From assembly GCA_032017425.1 (NCBI GenBank), contig DALZPW010000003.1: 64,000 nt of DNA. One strand, given 5' to 3'. The notes beneath the pieces were generated by a model. It searched no databases. It worked only from the letters and a program-made list of their open reading frames with translations, and had not been told where the DNA came from. Made by a program: the position numbers and the translations under genes. This DNA comes from Faucicola tetraodonis (GTDB taxonomy: Bacteria; Pseudomonadota; Gammaproteobacteria; Pseudomonadales; Moraxellaceae). Shown in pieces: positions 25,245 to 33,773 of the stretch (position 1 is the stretch's first letter; each line of letters opens with the position of its first letter).

Positions 25245-25787
25245 CTACCAACGAAATTTATTCCATAGTTCAGGATTTGCCCAAAACTTGCTATTAAACC
25301 AATCTGGCAAATGTTTATAGTCAAACAGATTAAATTGCCATACTTGGTAGTTGGTTGCATGATGATCTTGGTCATTTTCCACAATCGGCTGCTCATGTAA
25401 TCGGCTAAAGCCAAAGCTCACCACATCCACACCTGTTGCTGGCTCGGATAAGTTTTGCACCACCAAACAATGCTTGGCAAACAAGTCGCGACAGCGCTGA
25501 ATGATTTGGGTATCGATAGCGCTATCGTTTGATAATATTATCACTGCCAACTCATAGCGCTTAGCAAACCGATGCGCGATAAACGCTTGATAATCAAACG
25601 CTTCCCAACTCACGGCTTGATCAATAGCTTCATCAATGGCTTGAATTTGGCTAAAAACCGACTGCGTGTCATTACCAATAATCAGCCCGGTGAACGGTTG
25701 ATTTATTGATGAGTTATTTTTATCTTTACTTAAAAATGCCAGACTTTGTCGGATGACATCCGTAATGCTTAAGGTGGGATTGGTCAA
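25245..25787 (-). CDS. DUF6231-like hypothetical protein, TTG start
   Basis: Soluble protein of about 180 residues. I start it at the TTG at 25787 (reading MTNPTLSITD), because AAAGGA lies seven bases upstream. The longer in-frame version from an ATG at 25898 adds 37 residues with no ribosome site and no fit to the family. The pattern, with FTGLIIGNDTQSVFS and repeated hydrophobic strands and helices, resembles the methyltransferase-like DUF6231 family of Gammaproteobacteria as I recall it. I see no intact SAM-binding glycine motif. Function unknown. It is transcribed divergently from ilvD. Confidence 0.6.
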   Translation of the reverse strand: MTNPTLSITDVIRQSLAFLSKDKNNSSINQPFTGLIIGNDTQSVFSQIQAIDEAIDQAVSWEAFDYQAFIAHRFAKRYELAVIILSNDSAIDTQIIQRCRDLFAKHCLVVQNLSEPATGVDVVSFGFSRLHEQPIVENDQDHHATNYQVWQFNLFDYKHLPDWFNSKFWANPELWNKFRW

Positions 25788-26003
25788 AATAAAATCCTTT
25801 TGATGAGTTTTTATTAGATACTGTTGATAGATACGGCTGAATGATAGCCGTGATATAGCAATGATAAGGGTGGCTAATATGCCATTATTTAAAACCAATT
25901 ATAACTATCTATCATGAGCCATGACTAGCCCTTTTGGTCGAGACAGAGTACACTAAGTGCTAAATTTATCACTTGTATTGACTGTTACAAATAAGGAACA
26001 ACC

Positions 26004-27905
26004 ATGCCACAATATCGCTCAAAAACCTCCACGTCTGGCCGCAACATGGCGGGTGCACGCGCACTTTGGCGTGCAACCGGTATGACGGATGAGGATTTTA
26101 ACAAACCGATTATCGCGATTGCCAACTCGTTTACCCAGTTTGTACCCGGTCACGTACACCTAAAAGACTTGGGTCAGCTGGTTGCCCGCGAGATTGAAGC
26201 GGCAGGGGGTGTTGCCAAAGAATTTAACACCATTGCGGTGGATGATGGTATCGCCATGGGTCACTTGGGTATGCTCTATAGCTTGCCAAGCCGTGATTTA
26301 ATTGCCGATAGCGTGGAGTATATGGTCAATGCCCACTGCGCCGATGCGCTAGTTTGTATCTCCAACTGCGACAAAATCACCCCTGGTATGCTGATGGCAG
26401 CGATGCGCCTCAATATCCCAACGATTTTTGTGTCAGGCGGTCCAATGGAAGCGGGCAAAGTATTGGCATCCACGTTGGGCGATGGACATACCACCCATGA
26501 AACCGTGATGAATGAATTGGGTGAAAAAATCCGCAAACTTGACCTAGTCGACGCCATGATTGATGCGGCAGATGACTTGATTAGTGACGAAGATGTGGCA
26601 CAAACTGAGCGCTCTGCTTGCCCAACTTGTGGCTCATGCTCAGGTATGTTCACAGCCAACTCTATGAACTGTTTGACCGAAGCATTAGGCTTATCCCTGC
26701 CTGGTAATGGCTCGTTACTTGCCACTCACGCCAAACGTAAAGATTTATTCTTAGAAGCAGGTCGTCGTATCGTGGCACTTGCCAAACGTTATTATGAGCA
26801 AGATGACGCCAGCGTATTGCCACGCTCAATTGCGACCAAAGCGGCATTTGAAAACGCCATGAGCCTTGATATCGCCATGGGCGGCTCAACCAACACAATT
26901 CTACATTTGCTTGCCGCTGCCCATGAAGCCCAAGTAGATTTTAAAATGGCGGATATTGACCGTCTAAGCCGCCGTGTGCCTTGTCTATCGAAAGTTGCCC
27001 CTGCGACGCAAAAATATCATATGGAAGACGTGCACCGCGCTGGCGGTGTGATGGCAATTTTAGCCGAGCTTGATCGCGCAAACCTGCTACAAACCGATGT
27101 CCCCACCGTTCATAGTGCGTCACTCAAAGCGGCGCTGAGCCAATGGGATATCATGAATCCTGATAATACCGAGGCACGTGAGCGTTATATTGCAGCCCCA
27201 GGTGGGGTACGCACCACGCAAGCCTTTAGCCAAAACAATGCGTGGTCAAATCTTGATGTCAACCGCGAATCTGGCTGTATCCGCAGCAAAGAATTTGCCT
27301 ACTCACAAGACGGCGGTTTGGCGGTATTGTTTGGTAATATCGCTGAACGTGGCTGTGTCGTCAAAACAGCGGGCGTCGATGACAGCATCCTAAAATTTAC
27401 CGGTCATGCCCGTGTGTTTGAGAGCCAAGATGACGCCGTCGCAGCGATTTTGGCAGACCAAATTGTCGCAGGTGACATCGTGGTGATTCGCTATGAAGGT
27501 CCAAAAGGCGGCCCGGGTATGCAAGAGATGTTGTATCCCACCTCTTACCTAAAATCAAAAGGTCTAGGTAAAGCCTGTGCGCTACTTACCGATGGTCGTT
27601 TTTCAGGGGGTACGTCGGGTTTATCCATCGGTCACGTCAGCCCAGAAGCCGCTGAAGGTGGTACCATCGGTTTGGTCAATGAAGGCGATACCATCGAGAT
27701 TGATATTCCTAATCGCTCGATTCATTTGGCGGTTGATTTTGCCGAACTGGAAAAACGCCGAGAAGCGATGGTGAGCCGTGGCAACCAAGCTTGGAAACCT
27801 GTCAATCGTGAACGCCAAGTGTCAGCCGCCTTGCGGGCGTATGCAGCGATGACTACTAGCGCGGATACCGGCGCGGTACGTGATGTCAGTCAAGTAGAGC
27901 GCTAA
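26004..27905 (+). CDS. ilvD: Dihydroxy-acid dehydratase
   Basis: Dehydrates 2,3-dihydroxy-isovalerate and -methylvalerate in valine, isoleucine and (via ketoisovalerate) leucine and pantothenate synthesis. At 633 residues it is slightly longer than the E. coli enzyme. The iron-sulfur cluster and active-site cysteines are visible in ISNCDKITPGML (near 120) and CPTCGSCSGMFTANSMNC (near 206). The conserved DGRFSGGTSGLSIGHVSPEA segment (compressed here to its key DGRFSGGTSG) lies near 530. The start MPQYRSKTSTSGRNMAGAR is typical, with an AAGGAAC ribosome site. It stands alone, and I see no leader-peptide attenuator. Confidence 0.98.
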   Translation: MPQYRSKTSTSGRNMAGARALWRATGMTDEDFNKPIIAIANSFTQFVPGHVHLKDLGQLVAREIEAAGGVAKEFNTIAVDDGIAMGHLGMLYSLPSRDLIADSVEYMVNAHCADALVCISNCDKITPGMLMAAMRLNIPTIFVSGGPMEAGKVLASTLGDGHTTHETVMNELGEKIRKLDLVDAMIDAADDLISDEDVAQTERSACPTCGSCSGMFTANSMNCLTEALGLSLPGNGSLLATHAKRKDLFLEAGRRIVALAKRYYEQDDASVLPRSIATKAAFENAMSLDIAMGGSTNTILHLLAAAHEAQVDFKMADIDRLSRRVPCLSKVAPATQKYHMEDVHRAGGVMAILAELDRANLLQTDVPTVHSASLKAALSQWDIMNPDNTEARERYIAAPGGVRTTQAFSQNNAWSNLDVNRESGCIRSKEFAYSQDGGLAVLFGNIAERGCVVKTAGVDDSILKFTGHARVFESQDDAVAAILADQIVAGDIVVIRYEGPKGGPGMQEMLYPTSYLKSKGLGKACALLTDGRFSGGTSGLSIGHVSPEAAEGGTIGLVNEGDTIEIDIPNRSIHLAVDFAELEKRREAMVSRGNQAWKPVNRERQVSAALRAYAAMTTSADTGAVRDVSQVER

Positions 27906-27960
27906 TTTTTTACTCCAAACTACATTGCTACTAAAAAAATTGGCAAAAAAGAATTATCAA

Positions 27961-27993
27961 AAAAGATCGATGCTACTTATCGGTCTTTTTTTT
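27961..27993 (+). terminator. Intrinsic terminator after ilvD
   Basis: AAAGATCGAT / ATCGGTCTTT stem (one G-T pair) around a 7-nt loop with an eight-T tail, 56 bp after the ilvD stop. Confidence 0.85.
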
Positions 27994-28056
27994 AGCGCCA
28001 TGAAAAACGTTGCAAACCTCATACTTTACGCCCACGGTTTTAGATGCCATGTGAGT

Positions 28057-28104
28057 TTTATAAAAGGTGCAGTTGTTAAAAGGTGCTATTTATAAAAGCA
28101 TTAT
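28057..28104. repeat. Three-copy degenerate 16-bp tandem repeat
   Basis: Units TTTATAAAAGGTGCAG, TTGTTAAAAGGTGCTA and TTTATAAAAGCATTAT run head to tail about 90 bp before alaS. The shared core TWAAAAGSTGC is close to the TTAAAAGCC core of the arrays at 10438 and 48735. Function unknown. Confidence 0.75.
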
Positions 28105-28195
28105 CCACATCGAATGAATTCTGCTAAAATACAATGTTTACATTTTTTTGATAATATATGCCAAATTTAATTTTGAAAACTCTTAAGGAGCCGCT

Positions 28196-30868
28196 GTGAG
28201 CCGTCCGTTTTCTTCAGCCGATATACGTCAAGCTTTTATCAATTATTTTGCCGAAAATGGTCATACCCCAGTGGCATCATCGAGCCTAGTCCCACACAAT
28301 GACCCTACCCTGCTATTCACCAATGCCGGTATGAACCAATTTAAAGATGTGTTCTTAGGGATAGACAAACGCGATTATAAACGTGCGGTATCGTCGCAAA
28401 AATGTGTGCGCGCAGGCGGTAAACACAATGACCTTGACAATGTCGGCTATACCGCCCGTCACCATACGTTTTTTGAGATGCTCGGTAATTTTTCGTTTGG
28501 CGATTATTTTAAACAACAAGCCATCCCATTTTGTTGGGAGTTTTTGACATCGGATGAGTGGCTTGGATTACCCAAAGATAAACTTTACGTGACGGTATAT
28601 CACACCGATGATGAGGCCTTTGATATTTGGCATAACGTGGTGGGCTTGCCTGCCGAACGCATCATCCGCATTGGGGATAATAAAGGCGGTCAATACCAAT
28701 CGGATAACTTTTGGGCAATGGGTGACACAGGTCCTTGTGGTCCTTGTACCGAAGTATTTTATGACCATGGCGAGCATATTTGGGGCGGTCTGCCAGGTAC
28801 ACCTGAAGAAGACGGCGACCGTTTTGTCGAGATTTGGAACAACGTCTTTATGCAGTTTAACCGCCAAAAAGACGGTACACTTGAAAAACTGCCTGCGCCA
28901 AGTGTCGATACGGGAATGGGGCTTGAGCGTATTAGTGCCATCATGCAAGGCGTGCATAGCAACTATGAAATCGATATATTTACCCATCTCATGCAGCACG
29001 CGGCGCAAGTGATTGGCTTGCCAAACGATATCGATTTACAGTCTGAGCCATCACTCAAAGTGCTTGCCGACCATATCCGCTCCGTTTCCTTTTTAATTGC
29101 AGACGGCGTATTGCCAAGCAATGAAGGCCGTGGTTATGTGCTGCGTCGTATCATCCGCCGCGCGGTTCGTCATGGCAACAAATTAGGCGCTAATGACAAC
29201 TTCTTTTATAAGCTCGTCGCGCCACTTACCCAAATCATGGGCGACGCCTACCCACAGCTTCGGCAACAGCAAGCCAACATTGAGCAAGCCATCTTAAAAG
29301 AAGAAGAGCAATTTGCCAAAACCTTATCGCAAGGTCTCAAACTACTATCCCAAGAATTAGATAGCTTAAAATCTGGCGATACGTTGTCGGGTGCAACCGT
29401 GTTTAAACTGTATGACACTTACGGTTTCCCTGCCGATTTGACAGCCGACATCGTGCGCGAACGCGACATCAGCATTGATGAAGCCGGTTTTGAACAAGGC
29501 ATGGCGCAGCAACGCGCCCGCGCCCGTGAAGCAGGTAAATTTGGCGTTGATTATAACCAATTGATTCAAGTTGACAGTGCCACTGAATTTTTGGGGTATG
29601 ACAAAGCAGAGCACAGCAGCACTATCACCCATTTATACCTTGAAGGCAAATCTGCTGAACAATTGCAGGAAGGCGATGAAGGGGTCATCGTATTATCGGC
29701 AACGCCTTTTTATGCTGAAGGCGGTGGCCAAGCAGGTGAATTGGGTGACATCCAAACCGAGACCGGCGTATTTGAAGTCCAAGACACCAAAAAATCTGGT
29801 CAAGCCATCATTCATCATGGCGTGGTCAAAATGGGCAGTATCCGTCAGGGTCAGTCAAGCGAAGCACGCGTCGCAAGCCAAGTACGCGCCATGAGTGCCA
29901 AAAACCACTCCGCCACTCACCTACTGCACGCTGCCCTTCGTGAGCATCTTGGCACAGGCGTCACCCAAAAAGGGTCATTGGTCAATAGTGAGGTGTTGCG
30001 TTTTGACTTCTCGTATGACAAAGCCTTGACTGAGCAAGACATTATCACCATTGAAAACATCGTCAACCAACAAATCCTTGCCAACCAACCTGCCACTGTA
30101 GAAATGCTCAGCATGACGCAAGCGCAAGACAAAGGCGCGATGGCACTGTTTGGTGAAAAATATGGTGACACGGTTCGCGTATTGTCGATGGGTACGGTAG
30201 ATAAAGACGGCAAGCCTTTCTCCATCGAGCTATGTGGTGGTCTACATGTACAACGCACGGGTGATATCGGCTTATTCAAAATCGTCAGTGAGCAAGGTAT
30301 CGCGGCAGGCATTCGCCGTATCGAAGCAGTGACAGGCATGGGCGCAGTCAAATATGTGCAGCAAGGTGAAAAGCAGCTCAATCAACTTGCCAGTCAGCTC
30401 AAAGCGAAGCGCGACGAAATCGCCGACCGTGTCAATCAAATGACCGACAAAACACGCGACCTTGAAAAACAGCTTGAGCGTTTGCAGCAAAAATTGGCCA
30501 GCAGCCAAGCCAAAGACTTAATCAACAACGTGCAAGATATCAATGGACAAAAAGTGCTGATTGCAAGCTTACAAGGCATGGATGGTAAAGCATTACGCAC
30601 GATTGCCGATGACATGAAGTCAAAATTGCATGATGGTATCGTAGTGCTTGCTGGCGTGGCTGACGATAAAATTGCCTTGACTGCCAGTGTTGGCAAAGAC
30701 TTAACCAGTAAAATCAAAGCGGGCGATATCATCAAACACTTAAGCGAGCAGCTTGGCGGTAAAGGAGGCGGTAAACCTGACTTTGCCCAAGGCGGCGCAA
30801 CTGATGTGGCAGGATTGCCAACTGTATTAGATGCGCTACCAAATTGGTTGGCTGAGCGACTTGCCTAA
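28196..30868 (+). CDS. alaS: Alanyl-tRNA synthetase
   Basis: Class II synthetase of 890 residues that charges tRNA-Ala and edits mischarged Ser/Gly. The aminoacylation domain (1-450) opens with FSSADIRQAFINYFAENGH. The editing domain carries the zinc/active-site HSATHLLH motif near residue 571 and CGGLHVQRTGDIG near 680. A coiled region near 725-770 and the C-Ala domain with a Gly-rich GGKGGGKPDFAQGG follow. The GTG start is supported by a strong TAAGGAG site. Length and domain order are complete. No recA/recX neighbours as in E. coli. Confidence 0.98.
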   Translation: MSRPFSSADIRQAFINYFAENGHTPVASSSLVPHNDPTLLFTNAGMNQFKDVFLGIDKRDYKRAVSSQKCVRAGGKHNDLDNVGYTARHHTFFEMLGNFSFGDYFKQQAIPFCWEFLTSDEWLGLPKDKLYVTVYHTDDEAFDIWHNVVGLPAERIIRIGDNKGGQYQSDNFWAMGDTGPCGPCTEVFYDHGEHIWGGLPGTPEEDGDRFVEIWNNVFMQFNRQKDGTLEKLPAPSVDTGMGLERISAIMQGVHSNYEIDIFTHLMQHAAQVIGLPNDIDLQSEPSLKVLADHIRSVSFLIADGVLPSNEGRGYVLRRIIRRAVRHGNKLGANDNFFYKLVAPLTQIMGDAYPQLRQQQANIEQAILKEEEQFAKTLSQGLKLLSQELDSLKSGDTLSGATVFKLYDTYGFPADLTADIVRERDISIDEAGFEQGMAQQRARAREAGKFGVDYNQLIQVDSATEFLGYDKAEHSSTITHLYLEGKSAEQLQEGDEGVIVLSATPFYAEGGGQAGELGDIQTETGVFEVQDTKKSGQAIIHHGVVKMGSIRQGQSSEARVASQVRAMSAKNHSATHLLHAALREHLGTGVTQKGSLVNSEVLRFDFSYDKALTEQDIITIENIVNQQILANQPATVEMLSMTQAQDKGAMALFGEKYGDTVRVLSMGTVDKDGKPFSIELCGGLHVQRTGDIGLFKIVSEQGIAAGIRRIEAVTGMGAVKYVQQGEKQLNQLASQLKAKRDEIADRVNQMTDKTRDLEKQLERLQQKLASSQAKDLINNVQDINGQKVLIASLQGMDGKALRTIADDMKSKLHDGIVVLAGVADDKIALTASVGKDLTSKIKAGDIIKHLSEQLGGKGGGKPDFAQGGATDVAGLPTVLDALPNWLAERLA

Positions 30869-30885
30869 TTAAAACTATCCCTAAA

Positions 30886-30917
30886 AAAACGCCGAATGAC
30901 TTATTCGGCTTTTTTTA
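30886..30917 (+). terminator. Intrinsic terminator after alaS
   Basis: GCCGAAT / ATTCGGC stem with a 5-nt loop and a seven-T tail, 22 bp after the alaS stop. Confidence 0.9.
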
Positions 30918-31026
30918 TGGGGTTATTTTTTTATGCGGCTATATAAAGCGTTAGTTTAATTAGGCTTAATCAAAGCGCCATTTACTTTAGCCAAACATTC
31001 GGTATCATAAAGCCTAAAGCACATTG

Positions 31027-31086
31027 TGTATAATCTTCTCTATAATCGCATCTATAGTCGTGTCTATAATCATATCTAACATCCTA
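31027..31086. repeat. Five-copy degenerate 12-bp tandem repeat
   Basis: Units TGTATAATCTTC, TCTATAATCGCA, TCTATAGTCGTG, TCTATAATCATA and TCTAACATCCTA run without gaps, 65-125 bp before yghU. Each unit holds a TATAAT-like hexamer, so the array offers several -10 boxes about one helical turn apart. Whether it is a promoter, a binding site or neutral expansion is unknown. Confidence 0.85.
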
Positions 31087-31151
31087 TTAACCAAAAAAGC
31101 TTTAAAACACACTTATAGCTTTAAAATACTCATAATCAATAAGGAAACATC

Positions 31152-31943
31152 ATGGATAATCATTACCAGCCCCCAAAAATTTGGACAAATGATAGCCAAA
31201 ACGGTGGCAAATTTGCCAGTACCAACCGCCCTACCGCAGGAGCGACCCACGAGCAACACTTACCGATTGGTAACAACCCTTTGCAGCTTTACAGCCTTAA
31301 CACCCCAAACGGTATCAAAATCAATATGTTACTTGAAGAATTGGCAGAGCTCGGTATTGAAGGCGCACAGTATGACGCCTACAAAATCGACATCATGAAT
31401 GGCGATCAATTTGGCTCAGATTTTGTTGCCATCAATCCCAATTCAAAAATCCCTGCACTGGTGGATAACAGTGTTAATCCATCGATTAAACTGTTTGAAT
31501 CGGGCGCTATCTTGCTATATCTTGCCGAAAAATTTGAGCAGTTTATCCCAGCAGACACCGCCAAACGTGCCGAATGTTTGTCATGGTTGTTTTGGCAAAT
31601 GGGCGCTGCACCGTATGTCGGTGGCGGCTTTGGGCATTTTTATGCGTATGCCCCAGAGAAATTTGAATATGCTATCAATCGCTTTACCATGGAAACCAAA
31701 CGCCAATTAGATTTACTCGATCAACATTTAGCGACTCGCATGTTTATGGTAGGTAACGACTACAGTATCGCGGATATCGCGATTTGGGCATGGTATGGTC
31801 AGTTGGCACTGGGCAAATTGTATAACGCTGGCGAGTTTTTACAAGTGCAAGACTACACCTATCTACAACGCTGGGCAAAAAACCTGCATGACCGTCCTGC
31901 CGTGCAACGCGCTATAACCTTACCCCTACAACCAATTGCATAA
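31152..31943 (+). CDS. yghU: YghU-type glutathione S-transferase/disulfide reductase
   Basis: Cytoplasmic glutathione transferase homologue of 263 residues. It matches E. coli YghU closely along most of its length: the N-terminal extension THEQHLPIGNNPLQLYSLNT, NPNSKIPALVD for glutathione contact, and LFWQMGAAPYVGGGFGHFY in the helical domain. YghU reduces disulfides and binds two glutathiones. The C-terminal tail of the E. coli protein is missing here: the protein stops soon after RPAVQRAI. An AAGGAAAC site supports the ATG. A five-copy 12-bp array lies upstream. Confidence 0.92.
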   Translation: MDNHYQPPKIWTNDSQNGGKFASTNRPTAGATHEQHLPIGNNPLQLYSLNTPNGIKINMLLEELAELGIEGAQYDAYKIDIMNGDQFGSDFVAINPNSKIPALVDNSVNPSIKLFESGAILLYLAEKFEQFIPADTAKRAECLSWLFWQMGAAPYVGGGFGHFYAYAPEKFEYAINRFTMETKRQLDLLDQHLATRMFMVGNDYSIADIAIWAWYGQLALGKLYNAGEFLQVQDYTYLQRWAKNLHDRPAVQRAITLPLQPIA

Positions 31944-31972
31944 ACTGATAACGTTTTGTTCACCGTAGCCAT

Positions 31973-32045
31973 CCAATTTTCAGCCAGTCATTTGGGGATT
32001 TTTGGCAATTTTGCCTTGCCCCAAAATTGGGAAATATGGTATAAA
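31973..32045 (+). promoter_or_regulatory. Putative lysC promoter with overlapping inverted repeats
   Basis: TTGCCC (32016-32021) and TATAAA (32040-32045) are spaced by 18 bp and would start RNA near 32052. The -35 lies inside inverted repeats: TTTGGGG (31991-31997) / CCCCAAA (32019-32025), with an inner GGCAA / TTGCC. The outer pair CCAATTTT (31973-31980) / AAAATTGG (32023-32030) overlaps them. There is no T-run, so an operator is more likely than a yghU terminator, but the latter is possible. Confidence 0.45.
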
Positions 32046-32069
32046 GTACCGTTTAATTTACGTTTCGTG

Positions 32070-32145
32070 ACATTGTAAACAATCTGCTAAGCAATCCATC
32101 AAGGACTTGGTATGGCAAGTCTTGCATAGCGATGGCAAACAATGT
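32070..32145 (+). promoter_or_regulatory. Nested stem-loop leader of lysC
   Basis: Three helices nest in order: ACATTG (32070-32075) / CAATGT (32140-32145), CCATC (32096-32100) / GATGG (32131-32135), and GACTTG (32104-32109) / CAAGTC (32116-32121). The structure ends 26 bp before the lysC ATG. I see none of the conserved elements of the lysine riboswitch, and the region is too short for it. It is a candidate cis-regulatory RNA of unknown type. Confidence 0.5.
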
Positions 32146-32171
32146 GCGCGATATTATAGGGTGTATTGACA

Positions 32172-33455
32172 ATGGCTTTAATCGTACAAAAATACGGTGG
32201 TACGTCGATGGGTAGTGTCGAACGTATCAAAAATGTGGCACAGCGCGTCAAACGTTGGCATGACAATGGTCATCAAGTGGTGGTTGTCGTCTCTGCCATG
32301 AGTGGCGAGACCAATCGCTTGATTGATTTGGCACGTCAAATCAGTAAAGAGCCGAACGCTCGTGAATACGACCAAATGGTGTCAACCGGCGAGCAAGTCT
32401 CGATTTCTTTACTTGCTATGGCATTAAATGAAATCGGTGTGAGCGCCAAGTCAATGACGGGTGGACAAGTGGCGATTCGTACCGATGACAGTCATACCAA
32501 AGCCCGTATTCAACATATCGATGATAGTCAGCTTCGTGCCGCACTCGATGCTGGCATGGTCGTTGTGGTGGCGGGTTTCCAAGGGGTGGATGAAAAAGGT
32601 GACATCAACACCTTAGGTCGTGGTGGCTCGGACACCACAGGCGTTGCACTGGCTGCTGCCCTATCTGCCGATGAATGTCAAATCTATACCGATGTCGACG
32701 GCGTGTATACTACCGACCCACGGGTGACACCAAAAGCCAAAAAATTATCAAAAATTACCTTTGAAGAAATGCTAGAAATGGCAAGCCTTGGCTCAAAAGT
32801 ATTGCAAATTCGCTCGGTTGAATTTGCCGGCAAATACCAAGTACCACTGCGTGTTTTATCCAGTTTTGATGAAAACGCCGATGGTAAATTCGATGATGAT
32901 TTTAAAAAGAATGTAGGTACATTAATTACCACCGATGAGGGAGACAGCATGGAACAACCAATTATTTCGGGCATCGCCTTTAACCGTGACGAAGCTAAAG
33001 TATCTATCTTAGCAGTGCCTGATCGCCCTGGTATTGCGTCATCGATTTTAAGCCCGATCAGTGCTGCCAATATCGAAATCGATATGATTATCCAAAACAT
33101 CGCAGAAAACGGATTGACCGACTTTACCTTTACCGTTAATCGTGGGGATTTTGATAAAACCCTAGCGATTTTGGGTGACAATCTTGCTGAGATTGGCGGC
33201 AAAGAAATCGTGAGCAACAACAATGTGGTTAAAGTATCACTCGTGGGTGTTGGTATGCGTTCACATGCAGGCGTGGCAAGCAAAATGTTTGAAACACTGG
33301 CAGAAAACAACATCAATATCCAAATGATTTCTACCAGCGAAATCAAAATCTCGGTACTGATTCAAGAAGAACAACTGGAAAAAGCGGTTAAAGCGCTACA
33401 TACCGCTTTTGGTCTTGACCGTGAAGACGGTGAAAGCAAGGTTGCTGGATTATAA
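32172..33455 (+). CDS. lysC: Aspartate kinase
   Basis: Phosphorylates aspartate, the first step to lysine, threonine, methionine and diaminopimelate. It is monofunctional, 427 residues, starting at the ATG at 32172 (MALIVQKYGGTS); an in-frame TTG two codons earlier is less likely. The kinase domain (1-250) contains KYGGTSMGS, VSTGEQVS and GRGGSDTT. Two ACT domains follow, where feedback by lysine and threonine is expected. The internal ATG preceded by a GAGG at 32943 (MEQPIISG) could give a separate regulatory subunit, as in Corynebacterium or Bacillus LysC, but this is inference. Confidence 0.96.
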   Translation: MALIVQKYGGTSMGSVERIKNVAQRVKRWHDNGHQVVVVVSAMSGETNRLIDLARQISKEPNAREYDQMVSTGEQVSISLLAMALNEIGVSAKSMTGGQVAIRTDDSHTKARIQHIDDSQLRAALDAGMVVVVAGFQGVDEKGDINTLGRGGSDTTGVALAAALSADECQIYTDVDGVYTTDPRVTPKAKKLSKITFEEMLEMASLGSKVLQIRSVEFAGKYQVPLRVLSSFDENADGKFDDDFKKNVGTLITTDEGDSMEQPIISGIAFNRDEAKVSILAVPDRPGIASSILSPISAANIEIDMIIQNIAENGLTDFTFTVNRGDFDKTLAILGDNLAEIGGKEIVSNNNVVKVSLVGVGMRSHAGVASKMFETLAENNINIQMISTSEIKISVLIQEEQLEKAVKALHTAFGLDREDGESKVAGL

Positions 33456-33480
33456 GAAATTTGTAATTCTCCACAAAAAC

Positions 33481-33521
33481 AAGGTTAATATCCGCGTTTT
33501 GCGGGTGTTAACCTTTTTTTT
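33481..33521 (+). terminator. Intrinsic terminator after lysC
   Basis: AAGGTTAA / TTAACCTT outer stem, CCGC / GCGG inner stem and an eight-T tail, 26 bp after the lysC stop. Confidence 0.9.
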
Positions 33522-33663
33522 ATTTCAGCATTTCGTTTATAATGGCATCTCGTTTATTGGGCACAAACGCAACTGACCCCTCAATGCCTATTTTGACTGT
33601 TGGCAAATAGCCGCCAAGCATGATGAGTTGGCTTAAATTATGCCCTTGCAGTCTGTCTTTAAC

Positions 33664-33683
33664 GTATCATTGGGCAATGATAC
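33664..33683. promoter_or_regulatory. 20-bp palindrome upstream of csrA
   Basis: GTATCATT / AATGATAC, perfect 8-bp arms around GGGC, 91 bp before the csrA ATG. The position fits an operator for a dimeric regulator. No T-run follows. The 318-bp lysC-csrA gap otherwise holds the lysC terminator and the GGA hairpin at 33726. Confidence 0.55.
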
Positions 33684-33725
33684 ATGATAATATATTTGAC
33701 GAATTTAGCTAATTTATCGTTGAAT

Positions 33726-33743
33726 CATCATAGGACATTGATG
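33726..33743 (+). promoter_or_regulatory. Probable CsrA-binding hairpin in the csrA leader
   Basis: CATCA (33726-33730) pairs with TGATG (33739-33743) and presents AGGA in the 8-nt loop TAGGACAT. GGA in a short hairpin loop is the classical CsrA site. A second GGA lies in the AAGGAG ribosome site (33760-33765), 16 bp downstream. Two sites like this would allow CsrA to repress its own translation, as in E. coli. Confidence 0.5.
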
Positions 33744-33773
33744 GTACTTGTTGCGACATAAGGAGTGTGACGC

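Noticed and set aside
31024..31398. Open frame MCIIFSIIASIVV across the 12-bp array into yghU
   Set aside because: Its repeats are the translation of the 12-bp array, and it overlaps yghU in another frame.
31944..32171. Lysine riboswitch upstream of lysC
   Set aside because: None of the conserved core sequences is present, and the structured part is about 76 nt, far below the usual size.
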